From JACDAN01 sp035711385 (GTDB lineage: Bacteria; Actinomycetota; Thermoleophilia; Gaiellales; Gaiellaceae), in the NCBI GenBank assembly GCA_035711385.1, contig DASTCG010000025.1:1-21045 (forward strand): a stretch of DNA of 21,045 nucleotides, given 5' to 3'. Below are positions 15,814-21,045 of this stretch, piece after piece (position 1 is the stretch's first letter; every line of letters begins with the position of its first letter). Made by a program: the position numbers and the translations under genes. A model generated the notes under the pieces. That model was not told the origin of the DNA, searched no databases, and worked only from the letters and a program-made list of their open reading frames with translations.

Positions 15814-16595
15814 CGTCCCTCCGGATCTTCTTCAAGGGTGGGATCACTGCGTACCGCGGGCTGATCAACTGGCTCTCGCCCTGGATCTTCATCCCCACGC
15901 TGCTCGTCGCTCCGATCTTCCAGATCCTGCTCTTCGTCTACATCGGCCGGAGTGCGGGCGTGCAGTCTGACGAGTTTTTCGTGATCGGCAACGCCGTCCA
16001 GTACGCGTCGATCCCCTGCCTCTTCTCGATGACGCAGGCAATCGCGGGCGAGCGCTACCAGCAGACTCTCGCGTACCTGCTCGTCACTCCTGCCGCACGA
16101 CTCCCGCTCTTCCTGGGGCGTGCTCTGCCTGTGATCCTCAACGCGATGGTCGTGGCCGCGTTCTCGCTGCTCGTAGCCGGGCTGATCGTCGGGATCGACC
16201 TTCCGACCTCCTCCTGGCCGGCAATTGCCTTCGTCATCTTAGTGGCGACCTTCTCGTGCACCGGCCTGGGCCTGGTCTGCGCGGCGATCGGGCTCCGCGT
16301 TCGCGAGACGGCGGTGCTCAACAACGTTCTCTTCGGCCTGCTCCTGATCTTCACCGGCGCCAACGTCCCGGTGGATCAGCTTCCCGGGTGGATGCAGAGG
16401 ATCTCGAACAGCGTCCCGCTCACGCACGGCATCGAGGCGGCACGCGAGGTCGCGGACGGCGCGTCGCTCACCCACGTCTCGGATCTCCTCGCGACCGAGC
16501 TTCTGATTGGCATCGTCTACACCGTCGTCGGGTATCAGGCGCTTCGCTTCATGGAGAACCAGAGCCGCAAACACGCATCGATCCAGATCGCATGA
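15810..16595 (+). CDS. ABC-2 permease, type B, pair 2
   Basis: 261 aa, the same length as pair 1B and its closest relative in the window. It has LINWLSPWIFIPTLLVAPIF, then QILLFVYIGRSAG, EFFVIGNAVQYASIPC, AGERYQQTLAYLLVTPAARL, FSCTGLGLVCAAIGLRVRE, and FTGANVPVDQLPGWMQ with VPLTHGIEAAREV. The tail is FMENQSRKHASIQIA. It overlaps its type A partner by 4 nt, with the same junction sequence as in pair 1. The codon bias matches its neighbours, so there is no sign of recent import. Confidence 0.93.
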   Translation: MTSLRIFFKGGITAYRGLINWLSPWIFIPTLLVAPIFQILLFVYIGRSAGVQSDEFFVIGNAVQYASIPCLFSMTQAIAGERYQQTLAYLLVTPAARLPLFLGRALPVILNAMVVAAFSLLVAGLIVGIDLPTSSWPAIAFVILVATFSCTGLGLVCAAIGLRVRETAVLNNVLFGLLLIFTGANVPVDQLPGWMQRISNSVPLTHGIEAAREVADGASLTHVSDLLATELLIGIVYTVVGYQALRFMENQSRKHASIQIA

Positions 16596-17365
16596 GGCGA
16601 ACGCTGCGCCTCATCTGGGCCGGGTGGAAGTTTCACGTCAAGAGCCTGACCCTGTCCGGCTTCTTCCTCCTGACCTCGATCATCCAGCCGATCATCTTCG
16701 CCTCGGTCGCCTACTTCATGTTCGAGGCCGGAGCCCGGCCGGGGACGCTGCTCTACGTCGCGCTCGGCTCGGGGATGATGGGGATCTGGTCGTCCACCCT
16801 CTTCGGCTCGGGCGGCGCGATCCAGTGGCAGCGCTGGCAGGGGACGCTCGAGTACTGCATCGCGGTGCCGCCGCCGTTCCTCCTCGTCATCGTCCCGCTC
16901 ACGCTCGCGACCGCGACGATCGGCCTCTACTCGCTCACGGCGACGCTCGTCTGGGGCTGGCTCTTCTTCGGGGTCCCGCTCGACGTCGCCCACCCTGTCG
17001 CCTTCGCGGTCGCGCTCCCCACGACCGTCCTGGGCCTCGGCCTGCTCGGCCTCGTGCTGGCGTCGTCGTTCATCCTGTACCGGAACGCGAACGCGATGTC
17101 GAACCTGCTCGAGTACCCCGTCTGGCTCGTGACCGGGTTGCTCGTCTCGCTCTCACTGCTGCCGGTCTGGGTCGGCCCGATCTCCTGGATCCTGGCGCCG
17201 ACGTGGGGGATCAACGCGCTTCGGGAGTCGGCGATCGCCGGCAACCCATGGCCGGAGATCGGCATGTGCCTCGTCCTCGGCGGCGTCTACCTCGTGATCG
17301 GCCACTTCCTGCTCCAGCACTTCGAAAAGCTCGCGCGGGAGCGCGCGACGCTGTCCCTGACATGA
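16592..17365 (+). CDS. ABC-2 permease, type A, pair 3 (divergent)
   Basis: 257 aa, clearly the same type A family but further from pairs 1 and 2. The loop reads QWQRWQGTLEYCIAVPPPF instead of QRERWHGTLE. The middle has VPLTLATATIGLYSLTATLV and LVLASSFILYRNANAMSNLL. The hallmark EYPVWLVTGLLVSLSLLPVW followed by ISWILAPTWGINALRESA is kept. The tail is LARERATLSLT, whose last six residues match pair 2A exactly. The ATG overlaps the pair 2B stop (ATGA) with a weak CCAGATCGC spacer and no evident ribosome site. The divergence suggests a different partner surface or substrate, which is inference. Confidence 0.92.
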   Translation: MRRTLRLIWAGWKFHVKSLTLSGFFLLTSIIQPIIFASVAYFMFEAGARPGTLLYVALGSGMMGIWSSTLFGSGGAIQWQRWQGTLEYCIAVPPPFLLVIVPLTLATATIGLYSLTATLVWGWLFFGVPLDVAHPVAFAVALPTTVLGLGLLGLVLASSFILYRNANAMSNLLEYPVWLVTGLLVSLSLLPVWVGPISWILAPTWGINALRESAIAGNPWPEIGMCLVLGGVYLVIGHFLLQHFEKLARERATLSLT

Positions 17366-18147
17366 CGAACCTGCGCGTCTTCTTCGTCGGCGGCTACCTC
17401 TCGTACCGCGCCCTCTTCAACTGGATGCATCCCTCGATGTACATCCCCACGATGCTCGGCGCGCCCGTCTTCCAGATCCTCTTCTTCGCGTACATCGGAC
17501 GGTTCGCCGAGCTCGAGAACGACGAGTTCTTCGTCGTCGGCAACGCGGTACAGCTCTCGGCGATGGCCGGCATCTATGGAATGGCGATGACCGTCGGAGG
17601 CGAGCGGTGGACGCAGACGCTCTCCGCACTGATGGCCACGCCTGCCAACCGGTTGCCGCTCTTCCTCGGACGGTCGGTTCCGCTGATTGCGAACGGCGTC
17701 ATTACGTCGGCGTTCGCGTTCTGCGTCGGCGCGCTGCTCCTGAACTTCGACATGCCTGCGAGCGGCATTCCCGCGCTCGCCGTCGTCGTCTTCGCGAGCG
17801 CGTTCGCCTGCACGTCGCTCGGTCTCGTCATCGGGGCGCTCGGCCTCCGGGCCCGGGACGTGTTCTTCCTCGCCAACCTCGTCGTCTTCTCGCTGCTCCT
17901 CTTCTGCGGGGTCAACATCCCGCAGGACACGCTGCCCGGCTGGATGCAAGCCGTCGGCAGCTGCCTGCCGTTGACGCACGGGATCGAGGCCGCCCGCGAG
18001 ATCGCCCAGGGCGCCTCGCTCGCGGATGTCTCCGGCCTCGTGTGGACGGAGGTCGGCATCGGCGTGGTCTACGCGTCAGGCGCGTATGCGCTCTTCCGGC
18101 TCTTCGAGAGCGAGGGCCGCCGGCGCGCCTCGCTGGAAACGATCTAG
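17362..18147 (+). CDS. ABC-2 permease, type B, pair 3 (divergent)
   Basis: 261 aa. It keeps type B features: LSYRALFNWMHPSMYIPTML, APVFQILFFAYIGRFAE, DEFFVVGNAVQLSAMAG, GGERWTQTLSALMATPANRL, LGLVIGALGLRARD, and then CGVNIPQDTLPGWMQ with LPLTHGIEAAREIA. FTGANVP of pairs 1 and 2 has become FCGVNIP, and the Leu-Ser-Pro near residue 22 has become Met-His-Pro. The tail is LFESEGRRRASLETI. It is the last gene of the unit. The following 98 bp contain only a short CAGGT...ACCTG inverted repeat and no convincing terminator before the convergent gene. Confidence 0.92.
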   Translation: MTNLRVFFVGGYLSYRALFNWMHPSMYIPTMLGAPVFQILFFAYIGRFAELENDEFFVVGNAVQLSAMAGIYGMAMTVGGERWTQTLSALMATPANRLPLFLGRSVPLIANGVITSAFAFCVGALLLNFDMPASGIPALAVVVFASAFACTSLGLVIGALGLRARDVFFLANLVVFSLLLFCGVNIPQDTLPGWMQAVGSCLPLTHGIEAAREIAQGASLADVSGLVWTEVGIGVVYASGAYALFRLFESEGRRRASLETI

Positions 18148-18245
18148 ACGCTGCTGGCGAACGCCGGGGCAGGTTGGCGACGTCGGTGACCTGCTGGTGA
18201 GCGGCCCCTCGACGACGAGCTTCGCGCAGCCGCCGGGCATCTCCG

Positions 18246-18728
18246 TCACGACGTCAGCACCTGCGGCGCCGTCACCCTGATCCGCGTCAGCAGCCACTTG
18301 ATCTGCAGCTCAGTCTCGCGCTCGCACTCCTCGACGACCTCGAGCAGCTCCTGGTCTCGCGCGGCCATCGCCCCCTGGTTGACGATCACCCACGTGATCA
18401 GCGTCTCCTGCGCCGCCACGTAGAGCTCCCGTAGGTCGCGGAGCAGGAGCACCCCGCTCTCCGGCCGTGTCGCGAGCAGCGCACCGGTCTTCTCGCGCAG
18501 AGTCTCGAAGAGGCCGCCGTCGCCGCCCTCGGTGTCGGCCGAGTCGCCGCGGTAGCGCTCGGCGATCGGCGCGAGCTTGCCGGCGTGCTGTTCGCACTCG
18601 GACGCGAACCGGTGCGCGAGCTGGAAGAGGTCGGGCTCGGAGGGGTGGCGCTCGCCCAGCTCGCGAAAGCGCTCGGCGAGATCGGTCTCTGCCTCCTGCA
18701 GCTCCCTGACGGCCGAGCCGATCCTCAC
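18246..18728 (-). CDS. Helical protein coupled to the NasA-like oxidoreductase, function unknown
   Basis: 160 aa from the GTG at 18728, which overlaps the oxidoreductase stop as GTGA, so the two are made together. Nearly all of it is amphipathic helix, in four blocks: VRELQEAETDLAERFRELGE (about 7-26), LFQLAHRFASECEQHAGKLA (35-54), RDLRELYVAAQETLITWVIV (98-117) and DQELLEVVEECERETELQIK (125-144). The pattern suggests a four-helix bundle of ferritin-like shape, with acidic and His residues (E44, H48, E101, E134, E138) on the inner turns. The canonical ExxH metal pairs are not present, so iron binding is unproved. It may be a chaperone or partner for the molybdoenzyme. The frame stays open far upstream, but that part is a shadow of the oxidoreductase. 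Confidence 0.8.
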   Translation of the reverse strand: MRIGSAVRELQEAETDLAERFRELGERHPSEPDLFQLAHRFASECEQHAGKLAPIAERYRGDSADTEGGDGGLFETLREKTGALLATRPESGVLLLRDLRELYVAAQETLITWVIVNQGAMAARDQELLEVVEECERETELQIKWLLTRIRVTAPQVLTS

Positions 18729-21013
18729 GCGCGCTCCACGCGAACCGCCGCAGTCTTGTAGATCGGCTGCTTCGACACGGGGTCCCAAGCGGTGATCGTC
18801 AGCTCGTTCGCGGCGCGATGGCCGTTCCCGTCCCGGTCCCAGTAGCCGTAGTGGAAGGGGACGAAGACGACGCCCTCCCGGATCCCGGTGATCCGCGCCG
18901 GCGCCTCGACCGAGCCGCGCGCAGAGACGACGCGCACCAGGTCGCCCTCGTCGATCTCGAGCCGATCCGCGTCGGCCGCCGCCAGCTCGACCCAGACGTC
19001 TGGCGCCGCCTCCCGCAGCTCGGGCGTGCGCCCTGTCTTCGTGCGGGTGTGGAAGTGGTAGACGGTCCGGCCAGTGTCGAGGACGAGGGGGTAGTCCTCG
19101 CCGGGCTCCTCGCTCGGCGGCACGTACGGCGCGGGCTTGAGCAGCGCCCGGCCGGCAGGGTCGAGCGCCTTGAACTCGACCTCGCTGAAGGTCGCGCCGG
19201 TCGTGAGCTCGTGGCCGTACTCCTCGCAGTAGTCCGGCGTCGTCGGGAAGACCCCGCCTTCGTAGAGCCGCTCCGTCCCGTCGGGATGCTCGTCGTTGCA
19301 GGGCCACTGGATCCCGCTGCCGCCACGCAGCCTGTCGTAGGTGATCCCGGTGTAGTCGCACGGCCGACCGCGCGAGCATTCCCTCCAGGCGTCGAAGGCC
19401 TCCTCGGGCGTCCGCCACGGGATCAGCGGGCCTCCGTCCTTGTCCTTGAGCCCGAGCCGCTCCGCAAAGTCGAGCAAGATCTCCCGGTCGGGCCGCGCCT
19501 CCCCCGGCGGCTCGACCGCCTGCTCGGAAAGGTGCACCGTCCGGTCGGCATTCGTGAAGGTGCCGGTCTTCTCGCCCCAGATCGCCGCCGGAAGGACGAC
19601 GTCGGCGAACTCGGCCGTCTCGGTCATGAAGGCGTCGGACACGACGAGGAACAGCCGCTCCTGGTCGAGAATCGACCGGATACGGTGGAGCTCGGGCAGC
19701 GAGACGGCTGGGTTCGTGGCGATGATCCACAGGAACGAGATCGAACCCTCCTCCGCGTAGCGGAAGATCTGCATCGCGTGCGTCGGCGGCCCGTAGTGCG
19801 GGATCACGCTCGGCTCGACGTTCCAGAGGCGCGCCAACTCGGCGACGTGGTCGGCGTTCTGCCAGTTCCGGAAGCCGGAGAGGTCGCCGTTGCACCCGGT
19901 CTCGCGGGTGTTCTGGGCAGTCGGCTGCCCGTTCATCTGGAGAACGCCGCAGCCCGGCCTGCCGATCATCCCGCGGAGCAGGTTGATGTTGTTCACCTGG
20001 CATGCGGCCGCCGTCGCCCCGTTCGACTGGTACACGCCCTGGAGGACGAACGACAGCAGCCGTTCCGCGTTGCCAAGGATCTCCGCGGCCTCGCGGATCC
20101 TCCCGGCGTCGACGCCGCAGATCTCCGCCGCGTGCTCGGGCGTGTACGGCTCGACGGTCTGCAGAAGCGCCTCGAAGCCGACCGTGTGGGTGTCGACCCA
20201 CTCCTGGTCGACATGGCCGTTCTCGATCAGCTCGCGGACGAGCGCGTTCAGCAGGGCGACGTTCGTCCCGTTCCTGATCGGCAGGTGGACGTCGGCCTCG
20301 CGTGCCGTCGGCGTCAGCCGGGGGTCGACGACCACGAGGCGCGGACGGTCGGGACCGTGGAGGCGGTCGAGCATCCGCATCCAGGCGACCGTCTGGGTCT
20401 CGGCGATGTTGATGCCGACGAGGAAGAGCGTGTCGCAGTGGTTGACGTCGGCGAAGTTGCCCGGCTGGCCGTCGCAGCCGAAGCTCTCCTTCAACGACTG
20501 GCCGGCAGTCGCCGTGCAGAGCCGCGTGTTGCCGTCGAGGTGGTTCGTCCCGATCCCGCCGCGGACCAGCACGGCAAGCGTGTAGTAGTCCTCGATGAAG
20601 AGTTGGCCCGTCGTGTAGAAGCCGAGCGCGCTCGGGCCCTTATCAGTAAGAAGCGTCCGCGCCCGCTCGACGACGGCGGACATCGCGGTCTCCCAGTCGG
20701 TCTCCTCGAGGCTGCCGTCGCGCCGGACGAGCGGCCGCGTCAGCCGGTCGCGGGCGTTGTTCGCCTGCCAGCCGAAGAGCCCCTTGGGCCCGAGCCGCCC
20801 GTGGTTGACCCTGTCGACCTCCCGGCCGCGTACACCCACGATCTGCCCGCCGGCGACCCCGATGTCGAGCGCGCAGCCGTTCGAGCAGAGGACGCATGCG
20901 GACTGCACCCAGCGCTCGACCGGAGCCACAGCGTGCTCGTCCACGCGTACCGGCCACTCGCCTCCGACCGGGAACGGAGACCGCTCACCCCAGACGTCGT
21001 GGATCCGATCCAT
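18725..21013 (-). CDS. NasA-like molybdopterin oxidoreductase with atypical Fe-S motif
   Basis: 762 aa. It belongs to the DMSO-reductase superfamily, which uses a bis-MGD molybdenum or tungsten cofactor. Mo ligand Cys166 is seen in NTRLCTATAGQSLKESFG, the pattern of NasA/NapA rather than the selenocysteine FDH pattern (codon is TGC). The molybdopterin core shows LFLVGINIAETQTVAWMRML, NINLLRGMIGRPGCGVLQMN, GEKTGTFTNADRTVHLSEQA. The C-terminal dinucleotide-binding domain has TGRTVYHFHTRTKTGR and ends DPVSKQPIYKTAAVRV, as in assimilatory nitrate reductases. The N-terminal cluster has C40, C43 and C47, but the fourth ligand (LCxKG) is LGPKG, so Gly replaces Cys. No twin-arginine signal is present, so it is cytoplasmic. 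Formate dehydrogenase or nitrate reductase cannot be separated here. Confidence 0.9.
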   Translation of the reverse strand: MDRIHDVWGERSPFPVGGEWPVRVDEHAVAPVERWVQSACVLCSNGCALDIGVAGGQIVGVRGREVDRVNHGRLGPKGLFGWQANNARDRLTRPLVRRDGSLEETDWETAMSAVVERARTLLTDKGPSALGFYTTGQLFIEDYYTLAVLVRGGIGTNHLDGNTRLCTATAGQSLKESFGCDGQPGNFADVNHCDTLFLVGINIAETQTVAWMRMLDRLHGPDRPRLVVVDPRLTPTAREADVHLPIRNGTNVALLNALVRELIENGHVDQEWVDTHTVGFEALLQTVEPYTPEHAAEICGVDAGRIREAAEILGNAERLLSFVLQGVYQSNGATAAACQVNNINLLRGMIGRPGCGVLQMNGQPTAQNTRETGCNGDLSGFRNWQNADHVAELARLWNVEPSVIPHYGPPTHAMQIFRYAEEGSISFLWIIATNPAVSLPELHRIRSILDQERLFLVVSDAFMTETAEFADVVLPAAIWGEKTGTFTNADRTVHLSEQAVEPPGEARPDREILLDFAERLGLKDKDGGPLIPWRTPEEAFDAWRECSRGRPCDYTGITYDRLRGGSGIQWPCNDEHPDGTERLYEGGVFPTTPDYCEEYGHELTTGATFSEVEFKALDPAGRALLKPAPYVPPSEEPGEDYPLVLDTGRTVYHFHTRTKTGRTPELREAAPDVWVELAAADADRLEIDEGDLVRVVSARGSVEAPARITGIREGVVFVPFHYGYWDRDGNGHRAANELTITAWDPVSKQPIYKTAAVRVERA

Positions 21014-21045
21014 CGTGGTGCGATCAGGGCGTTACCCGGTGCGCG

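Noticed and set aside
18148..18245. Gene remnant or terminator in the convergent gap
   Set aside because: Only a 5-bp CAGGT/ACCTG inverted repeat is visible; translations of both strands show no recognisable fragment.
18729..20201. Long upstream extension of the 160-aa helical protein
   Set aside because: It overlaps the oxidoreductase in another frame on the same strand and translates to R/G/P-rich sequence. GTG 18728 gives the usual GTGA coupling.
20510..20525. Selenocysteine at the molybdenum ligand of the oxidoreductase
   Set aside because: The codon is TGC (Cys166), with no in-frame TGA.

Overview
The window is a high-GC bacterial chromosome segment. The order tRNA-Met, rpmG, secE, nusG, rplK, rplA, rplJ, rplL, ..., rpoB, together with strong G/C third positions, GTG/TTG starts and a CxxC-type (zinc) L33, points to Actinomycetota. 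A deep lineage such as Thermoleophilia is my guess from the style of the proteins. It is not proven by anything here.

Left part (1-6272, all minus strand) is the transcription/translation core. It runs from a candidate promoter and tRNA-Met through rpmG, secE, nusG, rplK, rplA, a structured L10 leader, rplJ and rplL. It then passes two tandem 68-bp hairpin-bearing repeats and a small exported OB-fold-like (DUF5666-type) gene, a strong hairpin terminator and a 270-bp palindrome-rich leader. It ends in rpoB, which has a TTG start and is cut by the window edge after about 556 codons. An exported-protein gene between rplL and rpoB is unusual. With the terminator it implies that rpoB has its own promoter.

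Middle part (6308-9282) has a small plus-strand zinc-ribbon protein whose 3' end overlaps a convergent APH-fold phosphotransferase. Upstream on the minus strand are an exported L,D-transpeptidase and an AlkA/OGG-like DNA glycosylase.

Right part (9311-18147, plus strand) is the most striking: an eight-gene, almost gap-free unit. It starts with hydantoinase/oxoprolinase-family subunits A and B. These are followed by ONE ABC-2-type ATPase and SIX ABC-2 permeases, arranged as three tandem copies of the same two-gene pair (type A then type B, about 1.55 kb per copy). Every junction from the ATPase onward is a 4-nt ATGA/GTGA overlap. The simplest reading is an exporter in which one ATPase serves three alternative (or one larger) heterodimeric membrane channels, co-expressed with an ATP-dependent amide/lactam hydrolase. 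The substrate is unknown.

The end of the window (18246-21013, minus strand, convergent with the ABC unit) encodes a NasA-like molybdopterin oxidoreductase in which the fourth Cys of the N-terminal [4Fe-4S] motif is missing. A translationally coupled 160-aa helical protein follows it. The 98 bp between the convergent units (18148-18245) and the last 32 bp (21014-21045) hold nothing I can name.
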